Position numbers and translations under genes: made by a program | Source of the DNA: Membranipora membranacea | Lineage: Eukaryota > Bryozoa > Gymnolaemata > Cheilostomatida > Membraniporidae | Length of the DNA stretch: 64,000 bases | Assembly (NCBI GenBank): GCA_914767715.1 | Contig: OU612066.1 | Location: forward strand, 39,034,283 to 39,098,282 | Direction: 5' to 3' | Shown here: piece after piece, positions 12,564 through 22,641 of the stretch | How positions within the stretch are numbered: position 1 is the stretch's first letter | Layout: every line of letters starts with the position of its first letter | The notes under the pieces: model-generated | The model's input: only the letters and a program-made list of their open reading frames with translations | Database searches by the model: none | What the model was told of the DNA's origin: nothing

Positions 12564-15500
12564 TTAATCATCTTTAGGTTTAATGAATTTGAATTCTGTA
12601 GTCCTCCAGTAGGACTGAGACGGTCCGAAGGCTTTCTGATTCTTTTCCAGCGCAGCGATAAGTCTTTTGAGATCAACTTCCCAGGACTGTCTGGTGCCTC
12701 TTCCTGAGCATATAGAATCACATCCATTGTCATCACTACCATCAGATCTCATGCTTGACACTGTGTTTTCAATCTCAGATAGAAACTTGCTTGCCTCTGT
12801 AATTTTTCTTCTACAAACAAACCGTAAGCGGAAGCTGTACCATCATAAGGAATGACAGCACAATGATAATTAAGTCAAACGCCATATATGAAACAACAAA
12901 ACACGGAACTGTTAGATCGATTAGTGATAAAGGGGAAGGCAAAATCTAGTGCAGATCTATTTATCCAGTTCTCACACTTCTCATGTGATCATCATCAGTG
13001 AATGCTAAAATAAACAGCTGCATGTGGTCAAATCGGATACATGCAAAAAAGTAATCGAACATCGAAACTGGTTTGATCTCTAGAACATTATCACAGATAT
13101 CACCTGTAGATTTTGAGAAGGATGGATTCAGGGAATCCCTGATTAATCTCTAAGCTAAGCTGCCTCTCTATTTCCTCCGGAGACAGCGCCGACCCACACA
13201 TCTCAACGGCCTTGTCATAAAGGTCAGAAAGGTCAAACATTTCAGCCAATCGGATATGAGAGAGCTGGGGGTTGGTCTGCTTCATCAGTTCATCTATACA
13301 AGCCTTCTTCAAGCTGTCTATCTGGTATTCATCAGCTAATGGTAAAAGAGCTGCCGCCATCTCATCTAATAATAGAAGGGGCACAGAATATACATCTGAT
13401 AATTCTCACAAAGGTAGTAAGACAAAGCATATTACTCAAACCTCACTCCATCAGAGGAAACCAGAATATTGTGTTTGGTGACATACTTGTCAGACATGTT
13501 TGGTTCTGGTCAAGCCACCCTTCAAGTATTGATGGCAAATATCAGATTTTGCCGAGACAGGACGAGACCGAGATAGCAACAAAACTCGATATGAGACCGA
13601 GACTAGACATATATCGGTGCCGAAAAATTGAAAACTGCCATTTTTTCTGTTTTCTTGGTATTTTGGTATTTTGGTTTAAAAAAAGTGTTTATAATGAACA
13701 AGACTCGACATATATCAAGAGTGTCTGTCTCAAGTCATCTTAAAACCTCAATGATACCAGAAGCCCATATTTTATTTACCAGTGAGTGTTGGTATTTTGT
13801 GATAGAGAAAGTCTACCATCCATATAACACTGGGTAAGTCTTTGTCTGGTAGAGTTACGCCTTTCAGCGGATCTGTCTGAGCTTCTATAAACGGTCCAGT
13901 GAACATCTGGTAGAATACTGGGGAGTTAAGCATCAGTGTCTGTAATGTAAGGAAATAACCGCTTCAAAAATTTCAAAATTGCAACCAGTGCTGTGGACTT
14001 TGGTGGTTGCAGATCAACCTGATCTGGTCTCCTGGCACGGTACAGCTGACCAATTATCTCATACACAGTACAGCTGACCACTTATCTCAAACGTAATTCT
14101 AGACTGAGTGTTTTCAGCCTATTTCTTTATATAATGAATTATTTTATTGTTGATGGCATAAATTTGACAACCAAGAAGCAGAAATAAACACTGTCAAATT
14201 TTGCGTGTTATCAAACCTCTTTGTTGACGTAGAGAGATTGTCCTTCTACGGTGAGAACGGCATTTCCAAGGTCGCTCGGACCGCTGTAACTTTTTCTCCT
14301 CTTTGTTAGAGTTGACTCCTCGGATTCTGAGCCTATTGCAAATTTTGATCAAGTTTTGCAAATAAAACAAACACGAAACCAAATAACTGACGGAAAGGCA
14401 ACTTGGAGATGAAAATGATACATGAATTGCTGTTAAATAGCTTCCAAATTGTTAAGGTTATGATACCAGCGTTGAGCGATTTGGAAATTTCATGGCCTTA
14501 GTACTGGTCCTTTTGATAGCATGTTTGACGCTATTGATAAATGACGCAAAATGTATCTACCTTTGATGATCTATGCTGATATTGATACATTTGATATACT
14601 GCTGAAATTTGTGGTGTGTGTCAATTAAACAGCAATATAGTGGATAAGCAAAAAATTTGGCCCTGTTTAATTCGAACTGTTTTAGAACGTTGCTTAAAAT
14701 TTCGCATTATATCATCAAAGTTTAAAAAACAACACTCATTATGACGTGACGTAAAAAGCCACTTTGGGCTCATCAAATATTATTTTCAACCTAAGATTAG
14801 GATGAACTATGTCTCTAAGAATGAATGTAACCTGTTTTGAACTTTCTAGCAATCAATGTTGCGCAGCCGTCCACTTTGCTAAAAACAGCCTTTTCGGCCT
14901 CATTTCTCAGATAAAATGACGCAACGCCATCCAGTCACGTTTTTGATGAGCTATTAGCGATCAGTAGGTCAGCAGCTTTCCAACGGTATATAAAATGTCC
15001 TTATCGGTCAACGTTGGTATCATAACCTTAAACACATGGCCACATAGACGGTAAACGTGGGAGGCGAATCACTGCAGATGAAAGACTTTGGTCATTCATC
15101 TTGCCCCCTAAGCTCAAACTATGTTGGGTGATAACATCAAATTGAAAAGTATGAGGTTATACGCAAGGAATAGAAGGTGAGGTATACACCCGAGGGTGCT
15201 GGGGGCTGGCACAATCAACAATGAAAGCTCCCCCAGTGGGACTCGATCCCACAACTCCTGCGGCACTAATCGCCTGGCAGTGAATAGCAAGCCGCTAACC
15301 AATTGCGCCATCTCACCATCCCCAAACAAGAATGGGTCGATGGCGCTAATTAGATGGCCCGCTATTCACTACTCGGAGTTGTGTACTCTCATCCCACAGC
15401 ACATTCCAATCCTCCATTGCAACCCTATGAAACACAGCGTACGTGTTAGGGTTATTGGCCTTACATGGCCCATTGCTGGGACCCCTTGTAGTAGCTGTCT

Positions 15501-16043
15501 TTCCAGCTTGTCAGCATGTCTTTCCATGCTGTCACATGTCTTTCCATGAGTCAGTCAGTAGACAAGTACACAGGAGAGGTATACACCCGAGGGTGCTGGG
15601 GGCTGGCACAATCAACAATGAAAGCTCCCCCAGTGGGACTCGAACCCACAACTCCTGCGGCACTAATCACCTGGCAGTGAATAGCAAGCCGCTAACCGAT
15701 TGGGCCATCTCACCATCCCGAAAAAAGAATGGGTCGATGGCGCTAATTAGATAGCCCGCTATTCACTACTCGGAGTTGTGTACTCTCATCCCACAGCACA
15801 TTCCAATCCACCATTGCCACCCTATGAAACACAGCGTACGTGTTAGGGTTATTGGCCTTACATGGCCCATTGCTGGAATAGAATATAGGTTTAGTTTGCT
15901 TGAGTTGATCTGCTCATGATAGCCAGATGTGACCACCGGCACTAGAAATATATTATCAGATAGTGTTCAATGATATAATTATATTACTGACATACTAACT
16001 TACCCTCTGTATTAGATCTCTTTACAACTTCAGAGACAGACAT
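12564..16043 (-). CDS. BTB/POZ domain protein (5 coding exons, 282 aa)
   Basis: Minus-strand exons in order: 16043-16004, 14332-14217, 13939-13780, 13365-13104, 12834-12564 (stop TGA). Phases 1,0,1,2 all match. The protein starts MSVSEVVKRSNTEG, then a basic serine-rich stretch, then a BTB fold: SDLGNAVLTVEGQSLYVNKE, LMLNSPVFYQMFTGPF, VTLPDKDL and LPLADEYQIDSLKKAC. A BACK-like helical region follows (IRLAEMFDLSDLYDKAVEMC). The last about 90 residues are charged with an acidic SDGSDDNGCDS run and match no domain I know. BTB proteins of this kind often act as substrate adaptors for cullin-3 ubiquitin ligases; that role is inferred. Intron 1 holds a TTAA-flanked MITE and a SINE insertion. A second copy of exon 1 lies upstream. 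Confidence 0.85.
14456..15027. mobile_element. TTAA-flanked MITE, copy 1 (572 bp)
   Basis: Terminal inverted repeats GGTTATGATACCAGCGTTGA (left) and TCAACGTTGGTATCATAACC (right) are bounded by TTAA on both sides (14452-14455 and 15028-15031). TTAA targets are used by piggyBac and Kolobok transposons; the purine-rich start fits Kolobok better. There is no transposase. A related copy with an inverted duplication is at 20.2-21.37 kb. It lies in intron 1 of the BTB gene. Confidence 0.8.
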
Positions 16044-16640
16044 CACCACTGTAAGTATATGGTACAGGTGTGGTTAGTGTGATTAATGTGTGTGTCAAGT
16101 TTGCTGATGGATATCTACATGCTCTGGCATCTAGTGACTGCTAACTAAACTGTACATTGTACTGTGTTATCGAGGAAAGGTAAACAAAACTTAGTGCTGC
16201 GCAACCACCAGGAAGTGTTTGTACTATGTGTACATGATAATGATATGAAAAAACCTTTTATTAGCTTTCCGAATTCTTTCTAGCTTTTTATCATATAATA
16301 AATCATGATACACTTACACTATTGAATCAAATTGTTATTTACCAATGGATTGAACAGGAGAATATTGGCGAATAGGTGCAGCTCTTTGGTGACACATTTT
16401 GATATCGGAAAAGGAAAATGGGAATACCATCGGAAAAGGGGAATACCATTTGCCATAAATTCCCCATGTTGTATTTTGGTACCTGGTGCCTATCTATTGA
16501 TTGCTTATTTTGTATGATTGTTTGTAACAGTTTCATATTAATCAGACATTTTATCCAATTTGGAAATTTACAAGGTAGCAGATTTATTGAATCAGGCAGT
16601 CCAACCCTCCCTGATTCAATGTTGTTGTACTTACTCAAGG
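14490..16640. repeat. Segmental duplication, BTB-proximal copy
   Basis: From about 14490 to 16640 (leaving out the SINE insertion) this matches 20820-22290 in the same orientation. It includes most of the TTAA MITE, its right flank, the first coding exon of the BTB gene and about 600 bases upstream of it. Differences are scattered substitutions and short indels. Confidence 0.9.
15176..15874 (-). mobile_element. Dimeric tRNA-derived SINE insertion (699 bp)
   Basis: Two tandem units (about 15179-15479 and 15576-15874) of near-identical sequence are joined by about 96 bases. On the minus strand each has a tRNA head: A-box TGGCGCAATTGG or TGGCCCAATCGG, B-box GGATCGAGTCC or GGTTCGAGTCC. The block is flanked by GGAATAGAA on both sides (15167-15175 and 15875-15883). 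The duplicated copy of this locus at about 21.5 kb has a single uninterrupted GGAATAGAA, so that site is empty and the boundaries are firm. Confidence 0.85.
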
Positions 16641-18210
16641 CATATAAGGTAATTTTGTGAACCCGAGTTATCTCCACATCTCGAAAAGGCCAAAATTCAT
16701 ATAAATTATAAAGCGAAAAACTTCTTTTGTGGCTGGCATAAAAACTTATCAAGCTGCAGACCTCAAATTTTCAGGACACACTCACAAACTGTGTATTTCT
16801 TTGCCCCCCATGAAAGTGGAATAATTGCATACATAAGCCGGCAGCAGGGCAGCAATTTATATCATTTTTAACCGTTTTCCGTAAAGCTTTCGATATTTTG
16901 GTAGATATTTTCCTTGTTTACTAAAGAAAATAACCACTATGTTCCTCAGAAGATGAGCAATCCAATGATATAAAAATTTGTGGTGTCAGACCATTCGAAG
17001 CCATGCTGCTGCTAAAAAGAAAATGTGCCTACACATTATTTTACTGATTTGTGATGCTTTAGAGAAAGCTTCTTTTGTAGCTGGCATAATAAGCAATTAT
17101 TGAGCTACAGACCTCAGATTTTCAGGACATACACTGAGTTTCATGCCCCATATATCATTACCCAACCAGCAACATTATTGTATAATTAACCCTGCCTGCC
17201 AAATAAACTACATTCTTTATTGCTATTGTATTGTTATAGTATAATCCTTTACAGTTCTAGCCCAGTTCTAGTCAATATTATATAATTGGATTGACATTGT
17301 ATTCAATGAGTTTGTATTTAGATGACCAAGCAAGTTAGCTGCTACAATGAAAGCATTCCATTCGAATTGTCCTCCTCACAATTTTTGTAAGCACAGAAAA
17401 CTCTTAGTATTGAGTATGATGAGCCGACAAAATACCTATGTTCAACTCTTCTGTGTTGTACTGTAGGCCCACCCTAAGCTATATCTTGTGCAATCTGAGA
17501 ATGTAGGCAGCAACTGCATAAATAGAATACATCAGCTAAATTATGCTAGCAGAATTATCACAAAAACTTTGCTACTAATAAAAAAGTACAACATCGCTCA
17601 CCAGTTGAGCGAGGATCTACTTTGTATTAATCGCCCTACATGCCTAAGTGGAGAAAAGTGATATGCGATTGAGGCCATATTCTCCACAGAACTACCGAAA
17701 ATATGCTGACTGATGCTAGAAAACATACTTGGTGTCAAAGCATGCAGTATTAATACTGATTATTGGCATAGTCTTAATCTACGCTCCTTGGGATTTTTGA
17801 GATTGAATGGCTCTGAGCAAGGATTTAGCTCTGAATGCTATGGTATGTGGGTAGAGTGAGGCAAAGGTAAATCTATTGTAAACCTGGTATACAGTCATTA
17901 CCTGTCTACAAAGGAGCTCTTGATGTTTAACTTTATCATTCCCAGCCATCTCAGTTATATGGTGTACAGGAAGCAATTGTGGCATTTTTCTCTCTCACTC
18001 TTGGATGGTAGTTCCCTAGCAGGTGTTGGCACTAGTACAGATAGTATTTAAATGCTAGTGACAAGACAACAACGTTTACAGTAATACATTTTAAGCTGTC
18101 AGCTTGTGTGCCACAAGCAGGGAGGTTAGCCTTTAACAGGCATAATGACTTAATTACCTCAATATTCCTTGTCAAAATTTTTAATTATCGAATTAATTGT
18201 CGCTGGTAGC

Positions 18211-19221
18211 ATACCTGTCAACATGGGCTAATATTTTTGAGGGACAAACCAGGCCGGGGGTCCAGGGGGCCGCCCAGGCCAACTGGTGGGGTCTGGGGCA
18301 GCGCCCCGGCCGCCGAAGCTTTTGAGCAATTACAAAGCAAAAAAGACCAAAATCCAGGCATTTTATGCTATTAAGCTTACTCTGAATATAGATACATGGA
18401 TATGACAGAGAATGTCCCACGCAATCGTACAGACAAATGAGTAAACAGATTCAATAGATATGGCTGTTGTAATGTAATTATTATTTACTGGTCTGTGTAG
18501 TCTTGGCCATCTCCTTATGTTTCTTGCCAAGTGTGTGTCTGAACACATCATTAGATCCACCACCAGTTATATTAATGTCACTTTTACAGTAGTAAGTACA
18601 ATGGGCATAGTCTATCCCCTGCACACTTTTCTTTAGAAAAGGGTAAGTGGTATTCCATGCATCTAAGTATTTGCATGACCTCTTTGCTTTAGGTTATGGT
18701 ATTGTGACTGTCTTTCTTTGATGAGATGAGAAGAATTGGACAAAAATGTGCAGAGTGTGAATTTTATATTTCCATAACTAAAGAAAAAACTTGTGAAGAG
18801 ATTTTAGTATTATCAAAATCATTTCTTTAGAAGTGGGACTTAGCTAGTACAATCAACAATGAACAATGAACAATGAACAATGAACAATGAACAATGAACA
18901 ATGAAGTTCATTGGCTAGTAACCACTCTTATCTTATCTTTTATCACAGTCTCTAACAGATTGAATTAGGGCTACACTACACTTACAAACAATAGACATAC
19001 ACGTCATAGTAAAACAATGTATCATCAATGTCAAAATAGTGTCATGTCCATTGCTGTTGCCAGGGCAATTGAATAAACATGATAACAGCTATTCTAACAT
19101 ACTTGACCGATTTTTAAGCATACATAAATCATTTCCCTGGACATTTGAGGGACATTAAGTGCTTGAGGGACAATGAGCATAATCCCTGGACAATCCCGTG
19201 AGATCCGGGACAGTTGACACA
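18211..19221. mobile_element. Possible non-autonomous DNA transposon
   Basis: The left end ATACCTGTCAAC is followed by GAGGGACAAACC. The right end has GAGGGACA units, then GGGACAGTTGACACATAT, so TGTCAAC occurs as an inverted terminal pair. The interior is compositionally odd, with a short very GC-rich block at 18250-18320. I could not find a clear target duplication, so the call is tentative. Confidence 0.35.
18856..18905. repeat. Heptanucleotide array (CAATGAA)n
   Basis: About seven CAATGAA units in a row. Confidence 0.9.
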
Positions 19222-19658
19222 TATACACATACATTCCATTGCACTTGTAACAAGTCATCATGACACACTTGTGGAATTAGAGAGACAGGATGTCATCGTA
19301 AGCTGACCTAACTTCCTGTCTTTTGCTGCTGATAATGAATGCGATGAGTTTTTAATTTTGCGAATGTACATGTTTACAATGATGGTTGTTTTGGTGAAAG
19401 TACAATCATGATCATTCTTTGACAGAAGAGTGAGGGGGCGGGAAGTTTTAACCTTTTATGAAAAATGCTAGATGGTTGACCAAATTCCATTTGTATATTT
19501 TCATCAAATTATTTCACCAAACTCTGCTTCCAAGCTCATCATAGTACAGAGTAACTATGCCAAAAATGAGATTGCTTTGCAAAAAAATCTCTTGCGCCCT
19601 TATTATCCGGTATTTGCAACCACGTTTCATTGATTTTCCTCTGCTACTTGGTCAACTA

Positions 19659-19710
19659 CAAGAGCTGAGCCAGACACAACATACAGTGGTTGTATCTGGC
19701 TCAGCTCTTG
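19659..19710. repeat. 22-bp inverted repeat with 8-nt loop
   Basis: Arms 19659-19680 and 19689-19710 pair at 21 of 22 positions around the loop ATACAGTG. It could fold as a hairpin in either strand. No TTAA or other target duplication adjoins it. It may be a relic of transposon ends or a chance product of an inversion. Confidence 0.8.
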
Positions 19711-20204
19711 ATAAACTGCTGCTAGCTCATTACGATAATCTGTGTGTTTACCCAAAGGGTTAACCATTTTTAAATCTACTGGTACCTTTTAAGTTCTGTA
19801 CAGGTTGCCTATGAATGCCAATGTCAACAAAATTAACATTCTGACTGGCTTATCTTGATTATGACTTCATGGGTAAACAACTTGGATAACAGCAATACAT
19901 CCAATTATGCTTGAACTCAGCTGCTTGGCTAAGATGTTGATGTCAAGTATAAGGTAAACAATTGGCAAATAGACACTGAGAATCTTGTTCAATTCAATAA
20001 GCTAATCCCATTGAAAGTGATCAGGCAGATTGAACTGTACATTGTAGCCATTTGAATGCATGCATTGAAAAGATTGGTGTGTTGAAAGTTCTTTCAACCT
20101 AAAGGTTTATCAATGAATATCAAGACTGATTTCACCAACCTACTTCAGATTAATACAATTTTCAACTAAAAAGGTTTAATTTTTTTAACATTTCATTTCA
20201 AATC

Positions 20205-21366
20205 AATTGAAAACAGGTTACATTCATTCTTAGAGACATAGTTCATCCTAATCTAAGGTTGAAAATATTATTTGATGAGCCCAAAGTGGCTTTTTACGTC
20301 ACGTCATAATGAGTGTTGTTTTTTAAACTTTTGATGATATAATGCGAAATTTTAAGCAACGTTTTAAAACAGTTCGAATTAAACAGGGCCAAATTTTTTG
20401 CTTTTATCCACTATATTGCTGTTTAATTGACACACACCACAAATTTCAGCAGTATATCAAATGTATCAATATCAGCATAGACCATCAAAGGTAGATACAT
20501 TTTGCATCATTTATCAATAGCGTCAAACATGCTATCAAAAGGACCAGTACTAAGGCCAGACAAATTCTTTTTGAAAATTCTCACATACGAAGCCGCTTTA
20601 ATTAAGCATAGTACAAACAGGAAATGCCACCAGAGTATGGCACTATGTATTAGTCTTCCGCGAATTGCTCACCACAGAATGCTCAAAACAGCCAATTTAA
20701 GGGGCTTTTTAAGGTGATTTTCGGCATTCTGTGGTGTGAAATTTGGGGAAAACTGATACCTTATGCCATATTCTGTTGTCATTTACTGTTTTTAATATGC
20801 TGTGAGACTTTTCAAAAAAAGATTTGTCTGGTCTTAGTGCTGGTCCTTTTGACAGCATGTCTGACGTGGTGGAAAAATGATGCAAAATGTATGTACATTT
20901 GATGGTCAATGTTGATCTTGATACATTTGTTATACTGCTGAAATTTGTGGTGTGTGTCATTTAAAGAGCAATATAGTGGAAAAAAGTAAAAAAATTTGGC
21001 CCTTTTTTATTCGAACTGTCTCAAATTGTTGCTTAAAATTTCGCATTATAATCATCAAAGTTAAAAAACCACATGCATTATGATGTGACGTAAAAAGCTA
21101 CTTCGGGATCATCAAATATTATTTTCAACCTAAAACTAGGATGAACTATGTCTCTAAGAATGAATGTAACCTGTTTTGAACTTTCTAGCAATCAATGTTG
21201 CGCAGCCATCCACTTTGCTAAAAACAGCCTTTTCGGCCTCATTTCTCCGAAAAAATGACGCAACGCCATCCAGTCACGATTTTGATGAGCTATTAGCGAT
21301 CAGTAGGTCAGCAGCTTTCCAACGGTATATAAAATGTCCATATTGGTCAACGTTGGTATCATAACC
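20205..21366. mobile_element. TTAA MITE, copy 2, with large internal palindrome
   Basis: 20205-20660 is the reverse complement of the same MITE sequence that runs forward at 20745-21190, so the two halves form an inverted repeat of about 400 bp around a centre near 20700. The right terminus (TCAACGTTGGTATCATAACC, then TTAA at 21367) is intact; no matching left terminus is visible. It is therefore an inverted-duplicated and left-truncated relative of the copy at 14456-15027. Confidence 0.8.
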
Positions 21367-22290
21367 TTAAACACATGGCGACATTAGACGGTGAACATGG
21401 GAGGCGAATCACTGCAGATGAATGACTTTGGTCATTCATCTTGCCCCCTAAGCTCAAACTATGTTGGATGATAACATAAAATTGAAAAGCATGAGGTTAT
21501 ACGCAAGGAATAGAATATAGGTTTAGTTTGCTTGAGTTGAGCTGCTCATGATAGCCAGATGTGACCGGCACTAGAAATATATTATCAGATAGTGTTCAAT
21601 GATATGATTATCTAACTGACATACTAACTTACCCTCTGTATTAGATCTCTTTACAGCTTCAGAGACAGACATCACCACTGTAAGTATGGTACAGGTTTAG
21701 TTAGTGTGATTTAATGTGTGTGTCAAGTTCGCTGATGGAAATCTACATGCTCTGGACGTCTAGTGACTGCTAACTAAACTGTGCATTGTACTCTGTTATC
21801 GAGGAAAAGTAAACAAAACTTAGTGCTGCGCAACCACCAGGTAGTGTTTGGCACAGTCCTTGTAATAATAGTGGCTAGAACTATGTGTACATGATAATGA
21901 TATGAAAAAAACCTTTTATTAGCTTTCCGAATTCTTTCTAGCTTTTTATCATATAATAAATCATGATACACTTACACTATTGAATCAAATTGTTATTTAC
22001 CAATGGATTGAACAGGAGAATATTGAATAGGTGCAGCTCTTTGGTGACTCATTTTGATATCGGAAAAGGAAAATGGGAATACCATCGGAAAAGGGGAATA
22101 CCATTTGCCATAAATTCCCCATGTTGTATTTTGGTACCTGGTGCCTATCTATTGATTGCTTATTTTGTATGATTGTTTGTAACAGTTTCATATTAATCAG
22201 ACATTTTATCCAATTTGGAAATTTACAAGGTAGCAGATTTATTGAATCAGGCAGTCCAACCCTCCCTGATTCAATGTTGTTGTACTTATT
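20820..22290. repeat. Segmental duplication, distal copy
   Basis: Matches 14490-16640 in direct orientation but lacks the 699-bp SINE dimer. It contains a second copy of BTB exon 1 (see separate entry) and ends between the BTB and annexin C genes. Confidence 0.9.
21633..21672 (-). CDS. Duplicated BTB first exon (alternative first exon or relic)
   Basis: A 40-base exon identical in length and phase to the BTB exon 1 at 16043-16004, with an intact ATG (21672) and intact donor GTAAGT. It would encode MSVSEAVKRSNTE, one residue different (Val6 to Ala). Splicing from here to the exon at 14332 would keep the frame, so it could serve as an upstream alternative first exon about 5.6 kb away. Whether it is transcribed cannot be told from sequence. 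Confidence 0.5.
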
Positions 22291-22503
22291 AAACAGATTA
22301 CAGCTTGATGCGACAGGTATTTTCGACATTAGAGTTTTTATTATGTGGAGAAACAAAACATGAATATCAACAGAACATTTTGCTGGTCACAGTGAAAAAA
22401 GAATGTTCAATTTGACAAGAGACTGACTTCAGATGAATCTTAAATACAATCATGATAAAAACAATACGCACTATGGCAAAGAAAGTATCAGCTTCCAAAC
22501 AAA

Positions 22504-22509
22504 TTTATT
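22504..22509 (-). terminator. Poly(A) signal of annexin C
   Basis: TTTATT on the plus strand is AATAAA on the minus strand, 133 bases after the annexin C stop codon. Confidence 0.5.
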
Positions 22510-22641
22510 TATACAATATCAAAAATGTACCCTTTCTCAAATAAAAGGCATACTTAATGTTGGTTGGCCAAGAATTTAACATGCAGCAAAATATTTTGAT
22601 CAGGAACTAAAGCAGAGAGATACACGCTGCTGGATGGCTTC

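Larger units (their letters stand above)
16641..20200. other. Gene-free stretch upstream of the BTB gene
   Basis: AT-rich DNA without a recognisable gene. A short repeat is present twice, at about 16715-16790 and 17065-17135 (sharing GCTGGCATAA and CAGACCTCA). A CAATGAA array is at 18856-18905, a possible transposon at 18211-19221 and a 22-bp hairpin at 19659-19710. The open frames here lack splice context and family signatures. Confidence 0.5.

Noticed and set aside
15225-15325. Functional tRNA genes in the repeats at 15.2 and 15.6 kb
   Set aside because: They sit inside a repeated unit with shared flanks and a target duplication, so they are SINE heads.
16332-16752. Open frames here and at 21990-22363 that look conserved
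   Set aside because: They match because the DNA was segmentally duplicated; they overlap on both strands, have no domain and no splice context.
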